Source of the DNA: Aporrectodea caliginosa
Lineage: Eukaryota > Annelida > Clitellata > Crassiclitellata > Lumbricidae
Length of the DNA: 64,000 bases
Reading direction: 5' to 3'
Assembly: GCA_020284085.1 (NCBI GenBank)
Contig: JACEVL010000671.1
Coordinates: forward strand, 110,001-174,000
Below are positions 12,701 to 27,517 of this stretch, one piece after another. The translations under genes were made by a program, and so were the position numbers. Numbering within the stretch: position 1 is the stretch's first letter; each line of letters opens with the position of its first letter. The notes beneath the pieces were generated by a model, which saw only the letters and a program-made list of their open reading frames with translations, was not told where the DNA came from and did not search any database.

Positions 12701-15700
12701 TGAGTAAGAGATAAAGCAAAATTTAAAGCGATTGAGCAAAACATGAAAGAAACAGTGCGAAAAAGAGATAGAAAGAAGAGGGAGAAGGAAGAGGTAGGTA
12801 TGAGAAGGGGAGAAGGAAAGAGGAGGGGAAATAGAGCAAAAGTTTGAAACTGAGCCAATATTACAACATATACCTTTTACCTGACTTCTATAATATTGGG
12901 CTATTATGGCTATTAAGAGCGGTTTTTATGCTGGTAGTCGCTCAATTTATCTGACATGTATATGTTTTGTGCAAGTGCCTATGTTTTTAGTTCACGACGT
13001 ACGATCCTTGGCACTTGATTTTAAGAATAAAATTAAAACATGAGGAAAAATCTAGGGTTTAGTTGCTCAAATAAGTAATGTAAAGAACCAATAGTATCGA
13101 AGTCTACTTAACTGTGCCATTTGTTCATCTTCAGAAGGAGTATTGGATGGGTAGAAAAGAAGAGAAGATAAAGCTATCGAACGAAGATTTCATGACGCTG
13201 GTTCCAGAAGATAAGAGACCGTATTTTGAAACTCCACTGCAGGATGCTAAAGCAGGGATTCAGATCAGAGGACTGACAAAGGTTAGGCTGCCAGTGAATC
13301 AATTGCTATAAATCTACTTGATCTCATCAAAGTATGAGTGCTACATTCACGACCATCTCGTTTAAGAAACTATTCAGCTGTAAAACAAATTATACGGCCA
13401 AAATGCTGTCCGTGCAATTGAAATTTTTTTACAGATAGGCTAACGTCGTCTACTCCGTTCTTCAGACCTACTTGCTCTTCTAGTTCTTCATACTAGAACA
13501 GCTATGACTGAGTCCCGGTCTTTTACCTCAATTAGTCCCTCTCTTGGGAATGCGCTGTCTCCATCTACTCGCTCTCGAAATTGCAGATGGTAACCCTCCT
13601 CCTTTGCCTTTCTCAAAACCATTTTCTTCTCTCGTGGCCTTGTGCATTTGAAGCGCCTCGGAGCAGATCACCCTACTAGAGGCCCTTAATGAATGTTTAA
13701 TACAATACAGTAACGTTGTCTATGATTGTAGTTCTAATTTAAAATTTATATCGACGCTTCGAGACAAAACTAATCAGAAATCCTTCCTTTGAGAGCCTAG
13801 AGCCTAATGATGTGAAATGTCGTCGAAAGCACAGAATAATGTATGTAACACTATAAAATTATAGGAGTCACCAGTGGCGGTTCCCGAACACACATTCGGA
13901 ATCAAACAAACGGATTGCTGTCCAAAGTTGACAGTTGACATTATCAGAGTTCCTGGACCAATTTACTCGATATTGCTGAGCAATTACATGCGGTAGCGTT
14001 CGCGTATACGATAACACAATTATAGTCATTCACTGTTGGTAGATAATACAAGTCCTGCCATCCCTCTATCCGCCGGATCCACATTTCACAGACATTCGTT
14101 GTCTGCCGATCGGTAAAGTGAAAAGTGACGAATGATTAACAGTCGAGGTACTCCAAAGTCCAGACTTTCTTCTTGAACAAAAGATAGTCCACTGCAGACG
14201 GCTTACATTAGGACCTTTGATCCAAGACTCGATTGAAAGTCCGGAAGCCCATCCCTCCTGTTGAAGCTACGTCGGCCAAGATTGCATGAGAAGAAAATAC
14301 CGCAGATAGTTTGCACACAATTTCCGGGAGAAACGAAGAATAATTCCGAAACGCAAACACACGAACCTTAATCCCTGACATTTCTGGGATTAAGGCTGAT
14401 TCCTTTATTCCTTCTGGTTTCCCTTTGCCTGCCAAAGTAGTGCTTCTTTTGTGTCTTATGAGGTTTTATTATTATTAATTTGGTTGCAATAAAAAAGATT
14501 TGATTTGATTTGAATTATATAGCAACCTCGGCATTGTCTGCAATATGATAAAAGTGTATAGCGTTATTCAATTAAACAGCCATAGAGAAATTAATATTCA
14601 TTAATTAATATTTAAAATGCATTACATGACTATAATATGACGACTTAAAGCAGGTATTGAAAACTGTGATATCAGCGATATAAAGTGATGAAATCAGATT
14701 AGAACACAGTTTAACAAAAAACTTGTCAAACTAGTTGCCCAAAAATCAAGTTAACTTAGTAGTTCACCGCTTTTGAAAGCTTTGATTTCAATACTACCCA
14801 TTGCAGGCTACAACTGATTTGACTTAAGGCAATGCACGTCGTGGACTAGAGCGAATTATATAGATTGCCGTTTATCTTTCCTATAGAATTTCGGTTCAAA
14901 TGCGAATCCAGCAGTTAACGACCTTAACATCGACATCTATGAAGGCAATATAACCGCTCTAGTGGGGCACAACGGAGCGGGAAAAACAACGGCCATGTTT
15001 ATGTTAACAGGTATACGTAATATTATCAATCTATTAAACACCTAATCCGAAACATCTTTGTCCCCTTCAAAGTGTCATTTTTAGTTCTTTTTGTCCTCCT
15101 TTTTCTATTCCTTGTTATTCTAGTATTTTCTTGTTCTTCTCGTTCTTCGTATTAATTTTTTTGTTGGTCTCTTTTCTACGTCTGTAAATTCTTATACTGT
15201 ATTCTTCTTCTTTTATAATTCTACTTTTACGCCCTCTCTATTTTTCATATATCTAAACAATCGTCAACAACGTTCGTATCGCAATCATCGCCTAATTTGT
15301 CATCGTTAATCGTTTTAGTAATAACAATATAATAGAGTTGCAAACAGAATTGAATAATAATAGTAATTTTAAAATATCTTACTTATCCATATCGCCTCTC
15401 TCAATTAATAACTCGTGGGATAATAAAACTTAGCATAAAGACATACATTTCATAATAATACTATATAAATAATTTGCGTATCGTAAATTTTGAGTGTGAA
15501 CTGTCTAGTTAGAGTCTGTTGGTTTTGCAGGATTTCTGCCTCCATCGAAAGGCACAGCCTTCATATACGGCTTCGAAATAACGCGAGAAATGGATGAGAT
15601 CCGAAAAAACCTCGGCCTCTGTCCACAGCACGACATACTCTTTGATACCCTAACTGTCAGAGAACACCTTCTCTTCTTTGCCATTGTTAGTAACAATGTT

Positions 15701-15758
15701 TTAACATCGCTCAAGATACCTGTATATAAATGAGAAAGGGTTTACGTTGCATAGAGGC

Positions 15759-15822
<64 letters not shown>

Positions 15823-15905
15823 TTTTTTACCCGAGGTATCAAGGATCCCTCAGGTGGCCTAAAAAGTCCGGAGACTGCTGGAGAAGATTGTTATTATTAT
15901 TATTA

Positions 15906-15956
<51 letters not shown>

Positions 15957-18900
15957 AGTGATTGTTGCAAAACTGATTCATTCGTGAAGACCTTTTTTCA
16001 ACCTTAGACAAGGCAACTGTCTGAAGCTCTGCATTTTAGGAATTTTATAGAATAAACGTCTGGCCGTTTGATTAAGATAATTTCCTACTAAAGACACTGT
16101 CTTCTTTTATCTTCTCATTTGCTGAGGGTCATTTGTCTCTAGACAACATATTATTGCATCACGTGACGTTTGCGTTTACAAATTTCATCAGTATTTTAAC
16201 TTCACTAATATTATCTATATTTTAAGTTTAAGTCTGCTTACGTTGTCCTTCCGTTTGTTTTTTTGTTTGTTTGTTTGTTTGTTTGTATGTTTGTTTGTCC
16301 GTTGTCTAAAGGCTCCGGAACGGAACGCTTTAGCGATTTACAAAATTTTACAAAACATTATTACGCCACGTCTAGGTCATCGCGATTATTTTCAGCTCGC
16401 AATTTTATTTAAACGCCGAAATGTGGACATTTTAAATTATTTCCTACTGTTTCAACGAGGCTATCTTAATTATATGGCCATTTGTCCACGTCACGCGGCT
16501 AAATATGCAATCTTACGTCACGAGGAGCATCTAGGTCAACGCTCTGATTCGCAACCAATCACGATGACCGTTGATTTCAAATCAGAAATGGTCACGCCCA
16601 CGGCAGAATTTCAATGCAACACTTTAGGGATACGAAATTTTTAACGAACGTTTTCAGTTGAATTTCTATAGATCTCAACCCAACTTTATTTCACCTCAAA
16701 ATTTACTTTAAATTCCGATATTTGGACATTTTAAGTTTCGATGTGGTCATTGTCTGTTTCAATGCCATTGAAATCTAGCTATGCAGGAGTATATATTGCT
16801 TAGAGTTGTATTAAACAATTTCAAGCCAGCGCGTAAATTCGCCAGAGGGACACACGAACAATTTGCACATCGTTAAATTCAAATTCACGGGCGCTGACGA
16901 AGATGTCGTTAAATTCAAATACACGGGAGCTGAGGAAAACCCGGGCGAACGCCGGCTAAAAACTGCTAGTAATATTATCTAACGCCACTACTATTTATTG
17001 AACACCACTTTAATTGATTATCTTATGCTAAGCCCTATATTAATTAGCATAGTTGTAAAAAACGTTTTTCTTCGTTTTTTATTTTTATGTAACTTTATTT
17101 AGTTTTTTAATGTCTGTAACTAATTTTGTTTAATTTTATTTTTGTCTGATATCCCTTACGTTGTCTCCGTTCTTTCAAGAATTCATATAATTTACGTCAC
17201 TATATAGTGCTATCAGTTGAGAAATAAACAGCACAGTACAGGAAATAAAATTTATTAAAGTTATTTGAATTTCTAAGTTTTCCAAATTGCTAAATGTTGT
17301 CTTTTTACTCAGTAATCTCCGATTGACTGATAAACAGACGGATATTACTCCAAATTAAGTACATATAAGCCAGAATTCTACGTAGACCTACAATTTTTAA
17401 TTAAATACACTCTATAAGTTACTTACAAAGTTTAGTTTTTAATTGCTTATGTCAGCATGGACTTATGTGGACTTATATATGCAATTTAAATCAGAAAAGA
17501 ATTCAATATTTTTAATTTCTTAATTTCTTTTTAAACCAAACTTATGAAAAAGAAAATAATTGTTGTAGATTACTGTTATTAGGTGTTTACTAATAAAGTT
17601 ATATTATATGCTGATTAAAATTAAATTGTGTAAACAAGGTTTGTGCATTTTAAAATGCATTAAAAGATGTAGCAAAGACAAATTATTTTCTTGTCCGTTT
17701 TTTTCTCGTTTTTTTTCGTTTTTTTTTTTTTCAATAAAACGACGTTTTTTCCCGTTTTTATATATATTATATATATATTCGTTTTATTGAGAAAAACAAT
17801 CTGACACAAACGCAGAAATGCTAACTTGAGTGATAATGAATAATTAATGTTCATTAGAAAGTCTTAGAATAAACTAGTAAAAATTTTTATATAATGATCT
17901 GGGAATAAATTGAGAGTTGTCCTTGGGTGGGAGAGTATGGTTGTGTGCTCTAGGTCTTAATTGGTGAGAGAAGAGGGGGTCGGAGTGGAGGTAGGAGTTG
18001 GTGAAGTACATGCTTGGGGTTGTGCAATATGGAGAAAAGGAGTTTTGCATCAGCTATATTGGCAAGTTCAGAGACTGTTGGAAAGGATTGCTCTAGATAA
18101 CCTAGGCGTTTATTTTGATTTTATCGTTTTTAACAACTATGTTAATTAGTAGTTAAGTATGTTAACAATAGATTTGATAAGTTATATATATATATAGGGC
18201 CTATAAATATATATATATATATATATATAAATATATAGGGCCTATATATATATCGCTATATACATGAGATTTGGTTGCTGATTTTAGCTAAAGGGAAGTT
18301 CAATGAATAGGGCTTCATTGGAGATGAACAAAATGATCCAGGTCTTGCACATGGAAGATAAAATCAACGCCAAAGCCAAAACGCTTTCCGGCGGACAGAG
18401 AAGAAAGCTCAGTGTCGGAATTGCGCTCATTGCCGGATCCAAGGTAAACATTCGCAAGTACACGCACACAAACAAACGTAAACAAAAATTGCGTTTAGGC
18501 CTATTATATGACTGTCTTCTTTGCTGCACTACCAACCATTGAGCTGTCTCTGTTGTTTGAAACTGTGTATTATGTCCTTGAAATAAGAGACTATCGGTCT
18601 GAATTATCCCTACGCACCCTCCATCTAGAAATGTTCCCCTGTTCAAGGACATGGCGCTCGTTACATTATTCACAGTCTTCTGGAATAGTAATGTCATTCA
18701 CGACATCTCGCTAGGTATCACTGTACAATCATCGGATGACCTTGTAGTTCAAGGCCACTTTACCTGTTCTGCTTCTTTCATGGTTTCATAGGAGCTACAA
18801 GCGTAAGTTTTGTGTCCATTTCATGGTTATTTCGGGTCGGAAAATCCAACAGGCGTACGCGACATTGTACGATCATCGGATGATCTTGTAGTTCAAGGTC

Positions 18901-19582
18901 ATTTGGTTTCTTAGGAACTGCAAGCGATAGAATTGTGATTATGGTCTTTGTTTCGTGGAAGGATTACAACATTTCCATAAAACTAAGACTATCATTATAC
19001 GCTGTAATTAACAGAAATGCAGTTTCAGCAAACATTCAACGATTATCGACATACCTTGAAATGTCACGGTCATGTGAACTGTTACAGACCAGTTGACCTG
19101 TTACTTGCTACTATAGGTCATAGAATGTAATTGAAGCAGAGTGGCAGGCATGTCATGGTTCGGATTCCTTGTAGCACAAAACCCTAGTCTGGACTAAAGG
19201 TTATTGTGTATCTAAATGGTCCCTTGGAACGTCACGCGAGTGAAGTCATGTCACGTGATCCGTGGAATATAATTACCGCATTTTGACTAGTCTATATTTT
19301 GGTTAAAATTTAATTCATTATAGTTTGTGATTCTGGATGAGCCGACATCTGGCATGGACCCAGAGTCACGTAGACAGACATGGGACATTCTACAGAGCCA
19401 GAGAAATGACCGAACAATGACTCTATCGACACACTACATGGACGAAGCCGATCTACTGGGAGACCGCATAGCCATCATGAACAATGGAGAGATACAGTGC
19501 TACGGAACGCCCATGTTCCTCAAAAACAAATACGGTCAGAAATAATTCTCAGCTATTTTTGTCATCATTCTGTCGATTGCTG

Positions 19583-19643
<61 letters not shown>

Positions 19644-20527
19644 GGTGTTTTTAAGGTACATGTGATATTTTCAACTCAAAGATATTTTGCCGGCCTGGTC
19701 GAATTATCATGCCAATTCATGTATTAACTCCATATCCGAAATTATATCTTGATAGCTGAACATTTAGGACTGGCGCAAGGCAAACGACAAATAATCTGCG
19801 TCTGAACGTTCGAAAAACACGCGAGTTGATTATTACCCGGAACCGTAAAGTATTGCCACCTCAAGCGTTGGAGGGACTCGAACGTGTATCTACCATTAAG
19901 ATCCTAGGTGTAACCATAACTACTGACCTTCGAGCCACTAATCACGTTGAGGAAGTCCTTGTCTCCTGTAGTGGAGCTTTACACGCTCTTAGAATACTTA
20001 GGTCTAATGGTCTTCCCAGTGGCGCCCTCTGCCGGGTTGCTGAGGCTACTGTCGTCTCTCGATTGACTTACGCCGCTCCAGCCTGGTGGGGTCTTACAAC
20101 TGCTGAAGACCGAAAAAGACTCGAGAGACTTCTGCAGCGAATCAAGCATGCCGGATATCTTCCTCCTAACTCACCGGATATTGATCAGCTGGTGTATAAT
20201 GCTGACGCCAGTCTACTAAAGGCAGTGATAAGGAACGATTTCCATGTGTTACGTTCACTGTTTTCACCTATAATCACTCGTCATTATAATCTGCGACCCC
20301 GGCCTCATGATTTCACTCTGCTGGATATGGATGATCGAAATTTCATACCTAGAGTACTTTATGGTGTATTGGCTAAACAATAATTTTCTTTAGCAATACG
20401 TCTCAGTCACTAATACATTCCTAACCCTCTTATCTATTTGACTATTACTTTTTTTGTCTAATCGATATCTAAACTGTTGATTTTGTAATCTTGTTGCGTT
20501 TGTGTCAACGAGTTGTTTGAAGTAAAG

Positions 20528-20625
<98 letters not shown>

Positions 20626-22092
20626 AACGAAATTCGACACAGGTGGCATACAGGTATCCACAATTTCAATGCATGCTATCCTTAGGCCCCTCTCCGTTGC
20701 CGGCTCCCAAGTAATGAATATTCATGATACATATGAATATAGCAGTCACAGTGATTAGGTCTGCGTCCTCAGAGGAAGAGGCGTCCTCAGGTAGCTCAGA
20801 AAAAGAGTCAGAACCTTCGACTTCTGCTTGGCCACCAAAGCGGCGAAGGGGAACAATCTCTGTAGTTACTCGTGATGTTGCAACAGCTCTAGATCGCACC
20901 AAAACCAGCAGCAGGAATGCCTCTCACATTCTATCTGCTCTCGCTGCATCCAATTTATGTGCAGCACCAGCTGGTGAGCTGATCATAAGTCCTTCAGCGA
21001 TCCATCAAGCAAGGAAAGATAACCGTGCAGCCCTAGCAGCAGAGATTCGTGAATCTTTCGATCCAAATGTTCCTCTTACTATTCACTGGGACGGCAAGAT
21101 CATGCCAGATCTTACAGGGACAGAACGAGGGTGTGTTGATCGCCTTCCAATAATGGTATCTGGCAAGGATGTGACCAAGCTATTGGCCATCCCCAAACTC
21201 AAATCCGGGACAGCTGCAGTCATGTCAGATGCATGTTTGGCTGAGATAAGAAGTTGGGGATTGGAAGACAGAATCGTGGCCATGTGTTTCGACACAACGG
21301 CGAGTAACACGGGTTGCAAGGGCGGCGTGTGCATCAAGCTGGAAGCGGAATTAGGAAAGGACCTCTTGAACCTTGCCTGTCGACATCATGTGTCTGAAAT
21401 TGTTCTAGAAAAGGTGTTTTCACTGCATGATTCTGCAAGGTCTCCAAAATTGGAACTATTCAGTCATTTCCGTGACTTCTGGCCGCAAATCGATCAGGCC
21501 AAGTATCGCACAGCAATGGATGATAAAGATGCAGCACAGCGTGTCACAGAAATTCGAGACGATGTGATCACCTTCGCATTGCAGCAACTGAGTACCGAAA
21601 ACCACAGAGACGACTACAAAGAGCTACTAGAACTAACAGTCATTTTTCTAGGAGGAATTCCACCGAAAGGAATAAAGTTCAGGTACCCAGGGGCATTTCA
21701 CCGCGCGCGTTGGATGGCACGTGCGATCTATGCGATCAAGATGTGGCTTTTCAGGGATCAGTTTCCCATTCAACAACGCCAGAGCTCAGAGAGGGCATCT
21801 CGACAATCCTACTCTCAAAAGGTGTGGAATCATTTACTTCGAGTGTCCCTTTTTGTGACAACAACTTACGTGAAGTACTGGTTCACCTGTACGTCACCCG
21901 CTGAAGCCCCAAGGAACGATCTTCAATTCCTGAAGGCAATCCATACGTACCCTGACAAGGAAGTCTCACAGGTAGCCCTAACAGCTTTTTCCCGACACCT
22001 TTGGTATCTGTCAGAGACCCTGGTAGGCCTCAGCCTTTTTGATGATTCAGTCACCTTCGACGAAAAACAGCGCATGGTCTACAGCATGCGAA

Positions 22093-22132
<40 letters not shown>

Positions 22133-23917
22133 TTCCTTTATTTCAAACAACTCGTTGACACAAACGCAACAAGATTACAAAATCAACAGTTTAGATATCG
22201 ATTAGACAAAAAATTAGTAGTAAAATAGATAAGAGGGTTAGGAATGTATTAGTGACTGAGACCTATTGCTAAAGAAAATTATTGTTTAGCCAATACACCA
22301 TAAAGTACTCTAGGAAATTTGAAATGAAATTTCGATCATCCCTATCCGGCAGAGTGAAATCATGAGGCCGGGGTCGCAGATTATAATGACGAGTGATTAT
22401 AGGTGGAAACAGTGAACGTAACACATGGAAATCTGTTCCTTATCACTGCCTTTAGTAGACTGACGTCAGAATCACACACCAGCTGATCAATATCCGGTGA
22501 GTTAGGAGGAAGATATCCGGCATGTTTGATTCGCTGCAGAAGTCTCTCGAGTCTTTTTCGGTCTTCAGTAAAGTTGTAAGACCCCACCAGGCTGGAGCGG
22601 CGTAAGTCAATCGAGAGACGACAGTAGCCTCAGCAACCCGGCAGAGGGCGCCACTGGGAAGACCATTAGACCTAAGTATTCTAAGAGCGTGTAAAGCTCC
22701 ACTACAGGAGACAAGGACTTCCTCCACGTGATTAGTGGCTCGAAGGTCAGAAGTTATGGTTACACCTAGGATCTTAATGGTAGAAACACGTTCGAGTCCC
22801 TCCAACGCTTGAGGTGGCAATACTTTACGGTTCCGGGTAATAATCATCTCGCGTGTTTTTCGAACGTTCAGTCGCAGATTATTTGTCGTCGCCCATTGCT
22901 CAACAGACATAAGCTCTTCACTGATGGTGTTCCGCATTGAAGATCCCACCAGAAGGTAAGTATCATCGGCATATTTAGACATGATATTTTCACGTTTCCT
23001 TGGGTGTAAATCCGATCCATTAACATCATATGCAGACGGACCAAAGCCACTGCCCTGAACAACACTGGCATTGATTCTGGCTACAGATGATAACAAACCA
23101 CCAAATCTCGTTGAGTGGCACCGGTCTTTCAAAAATTCCAGCAGCCAATTATAAATGTTGTCGGGCAGATCCAGAGACGAGAGTTTGGTAGCCAACGTTG
23201 AATGCCTGACCATATCGAATGCCTTAGTGAAGTCGAGCGATATCAGTGCAACATGATCGTTAGTTTGCAGAAGAGCTGAAACATGATGTAGAATAAAAAT
23301 GAGCATGCGAAACAATCAGGGATCCGATGAACCTCCAAAGAGACTTCCTCCAATACATAATCCACCTACAAAAGCACTTAACGATTTCTTCACCACTTCT
23401 ACCACCAAAATATTCCAGATCCTCGGATTGGATGACTCTTTTCTTGATCGAGACCCGCAACAATGGGAGTCAGAACAATCATACAGTGAGGCAAAAAATA
23501 TCATATCCGCCCTAAAAGTGACGAACGATTTGGCGGAGAAAGGAGTGGCTCTCATGCAGTCCTTCAATGAAGCCCTGGTCCGAAATGAGGAAGAAAACAG
23601 TTTGTTCTGCAAATGGTGGAGTACCATCGAAACAAGTTCCCAAAAGCACTAAAGGGAATAAAGAAATGACAAATAACTGACGGTTCTTCTTTTGCGTTTG
23701 CCTTATATTTTATGTTTAAGTGTTAAAAGTTGTTTGGATCTTTGAAAATGACAATGTATTACATTGTTTTCTAAGTGATAAATCTTCCGGGGCTTTGCGC
23801 CAGTTCTAAATCTATTCCGATGTTTGTCTAATTTGGCAAATGACAATTTTCCTCAAGGTGGAACACAAAAACAACAAGGCCGATATTAATTTTGAAACTT
23901 CAATTTTTAAACACACC

Positions 23918-23983
<66 letters not shown>

Positions 23984-26900
23984 TCTTCGTCGTTGTTGCT
24001 GTCGATCGCGTGGTCTACCACCTTCCTCACCAACACCACACACATCATCATCACCATTGTATTATATTCGCGCTTCCTTCTCTAGCGTGTCATTCTTAAT
24101 GAATTAGTTGGTCAATGACGGTTTTGAGTGTCACTTTTCGTTCTTTCGGATTTCTGATATGCGATATTTTCCTTTTTCATCGTTGTTTATGATTGTTTTG
24201 GGCGGTGTTTGGACGTCAAATATCGCGGTCTTATGCGCCACCTGTCGACTTCTTCATATTGAGGGGTTTCAGTTTACAAACTGGAGAGTCTAGATTTCCA
24301 TTTTGGAAAGGCATGGAGACTCACTAGATTGGCGCTGACGGTTCTTTTTCGTTGAAGCTCTACAACCAATTGCGAAAGGATCTCCTCGTCATAATTATCC
24401 ATAGGAAGATGGAAGCTATCTGCCCGGACGCTAAGTCTTCTGCCACCTGCAATGGACTGCATGGTGTTGGGATTCGTGTGTTGCGAGTCGAGTTGCTTGC
24501 TGTCGCTTCTCTTTTGCGATGCTACATGATCTGGAAACTCCAAGCATTGTGTCTGCTATCAGCTCTGGATGGTAATCCGTGAGTTTGGCGCTTCGTGTCT
24601 GCTGCAGTTCGTCGGTGTGGTGGTTCTTCATAGAAATGAGCACTGTTCGCATATTGATTAACTGGTTTGTTCATAATAACCACATCACTTAGGCTCGAGC
24701 AGGTAGCAGCACTTAAATGCACTAATCAACAGTATTAAAACAATCTACTCTAGTACTCTTGCTAATAAGCTAAGTACTACTGACAATTATAACGGACGAT
24801 TTCTGTAGGCGTCGGATATGGTTAAATGTTTTTAAATTATTTTAAAAATATTATTAAATTATCAGCAATGTTATTGTCAACCAGTTGATGCTACTAAGCT
24901 AAGTAGGCTACTACTACTACTAATAGCGTGCGAATTTCTGAAGGCGTTGGATATGACCTGACGATTGTGAAGACGTCGGCATGTGATGTGGTTGAACTGC
25001 GTGAAGTTATAAAGTCTCAAATTCCAATGTCCCACTTCGTGAGCAACGAGGCTGAGGAGGTTAGGTTCATTCTGCCGAGTAATCAAGCCTCAACATTCGA
25101 GAGACTTTTCGAGACGCTTGAGACGGATAGCAAAGACCTTGGCATCGAAAGTTTCGGAGTCTCGGTCACTACAATGGAAGAAGTCTTTCTCAGGTCAGTC
25201 TTTGCCTACTTTGCTATTTCTTTACAGACAGAAATTCCGGGTCCCAGGCAGGGCAGAGCAGTCACGGACCTCTGAAACTACGGTATCTTTACACTTTATG
25301 AGAAAATCTTATAAAGGAACAAACTGAAGTAATAAAAGTACGATATTATATTTTATAAGTTTTTATATGCAAATTGAAATAATGTACGACTACCGATTTT
25401 TGCCCTCAAATGTATTAGCTTTCTCGATTCGTTTTTGTGGTCCACGCAGAGTTGTGTTTGTACTCTATCTTACAAAAAATTTAAACCATTAACTAATCGA
25501 TTAATCGTTAAAATTTTTAATCGATCGATTTCGGCTTGTTCGATTAATTTTCGATTAATTTTCTTACTTATTTTATGACGACGTATTTCTGGAATTAGCA
25601 ATATGGCGAACAGTAATAATGTGAAACATTATTTGAGTGGAATATTAAGCGATCATTTTGAACATAAGGTAAATGCTGAGGGAAATGTAAAAGATGGCGA
25701 AATTAGTGAAGATTTGTGTAGATAGAAATTAGTTACTAATGACTATATTTCTCAATTTGACAAGTTGAACTTTAGCATGTTGACTGATTGAAGGATTTTT
25801 GCAGTGTAGGCTATAAGCTTAGGCCTACAGTCTAAACTGTTTTTCACGCTTTACGTAGGCTAATATGGACCAAATTAATCGATTAAATTTTGGAGATTTA
25901 TCGATTACAATTATTTTGATCAGTACCAGATGTAAAATTTATTATTAATATTTGTTAACTTTATAATTAAAATCGAACAACGCATAATTTAGCACAAGAA
26001 AGTTCTTAAACGGAAGTGGGACTGTGGGCGTGTTGCGTTCTATGGCAAAAAATGATGAGTAAAATAATATTCAGATGCTTAAAGTTTAAACTGATTTTTG
26101 TAGTTGTGTCAGTAAATTATATTCAAGAAGGCATAAATCATAAACTTTATATAACTGATTATAATATTTTTATTAGTTCACTAATCACTAGATGTTTGCC
26201 CATCCTAGGACGGTGAAGTATGAGCTCTGGCTGGACACTTAAAATCATCCCTCCGTTCCCCTCACGCACAGCCACACATGACATTTCTGTGCTTTTAGAT
26301 GATTTATTGCGGGCCCAACGCGGGCCCATAAAGTCGCCTGCCCGTGGGAATTTGCCTCCTGGTCCTCCTCTCGGCGGGCCTGTTTCTATGTGGAGGAGCT
26401 GTTCTTATTTGACGTTATTTAAATCTCTCTTTTATTTTATTTTCAAATGTAACTGTAAGCTACGATGCGGTTTGTCATCTGGTGTGTCAATAAAACGAAT
26501 ATCATCATCATCATCAACGTAACTTTCAGATAAATTGCCGCTATACGATTCCTTCATTGCTTTTTATTAGAAGCTGAAAAAGTCGTAACATAATGGGAAT
26601 AAAATAGCGTAGCACAACATACACTGTTAGCACGACTTTATACGACAATGTAAAGCATCTTACCTAACATATTCTGAGCTAAGCTAATCTTATGCATTGT
26701 AATCTTATCCATTGACTTCCGTAGCGCCCTTATCATAATGCCCAAGACATCCGTAGATGGTTGCTTCGAGTGAACTCTTGATAAAGAGGACAGTCTACAG
26801 ACTCAGACACTCGGCGAATAATGTTCTTAATAAATTGTGGACGATATTGTAATTAATAAACAGACCCTTTGCCTTCATTGGCCCTGTACAATGGAACCAG

Positions 26901-27475
26901 CTCCCTTTGTTCGACACGTTCCTGCTTATCAACTGGTGGATCAAGTGCCTCTTTCTTTTCTCTAGGTCTCTCGCACTGGGAGCGCCTCTGATTAGTGTGC
27001 ACTGTGAGATGCGCTATATAAATTTATAGATACAATACAACACAATTCAATACAGCAGTTGTTTCATTGATACGCTTATTCACCACATAGGAAGAAAATA
27101 GAAAAAAAATAAGAACAGACAGCTGCAAAAAGTGGAAATGTACCATTATCACTTAGGTCTTAGGGTGATGTAAGATAGATATTTCACATTACAAAGTGGG
27201 AAAAGTTTATTATTACAACAATTCTCTTTGCCACAAACACTAAGGACACTGTTATTTGTGACTTGCAAGCAATAATCGATTAGAAAGTTTAATTTACGCA
27301 GCAGGGGCAGTATATGAACGAGGTCCAGACGACCAGAATAGTATTGGAGACCTTGAACAAATTCCCATTTCAGTATAATAATTTGATATTTTTCTGTATG
27401 CATTGTTCCATCCAATGAGATAACATATATACTGTAAGCACACACACACTCACACACACACACACACATACACGC

Positions 27476-27517
<42 letters not shown>

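Larger units (their letters stand above)
19640..23921 (+). mobile_element. DNA transposon with TTAGGGTG termini, nested LINE insertions
   Basis: The left end reads TTAGGGTGTTTTTAA and the right end is the complement of TTAGGGTGTGTTTAA. A second inverted match lies about 130-140 bp inside each end (TTTAGGACTGGCGCAAGGC and its partner). Both ends sit in (TA)n. The interior holds a transposase gene in two blocks (20724-22094 and 23302-23652) and two LINE insertions. No 8-bp TSD is seen; a TA or (TA)n target is inferred. The family name is not known to me. Confidence 0.8.

Noticed and set aside
15730..16007. Poly-Ile and poly-Tyr open frames
   Set aside because: They are translations of the (ATT)n microsatellites at 15760-15955.
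16243..16644. 133-codon plus-strand open frame in intron 10
   Set aside because: It starts in a (TTTG)n run, has no recognisable domain, and has no ABCA role since exons 10 and 11 join in phase. It may be a remnant of an unidentified element.
20458..20661. Minus-strand poly-Tyr open frame
   Set aside because: It translates the (TAG)n 3' tail of the LINE ending at 20627.
26220..26522. 100-codon proline-rich frame
   Set aside because: It runs into a probable LINE/SINE 3' tail with an ATC repeat and has no recognisable domain.
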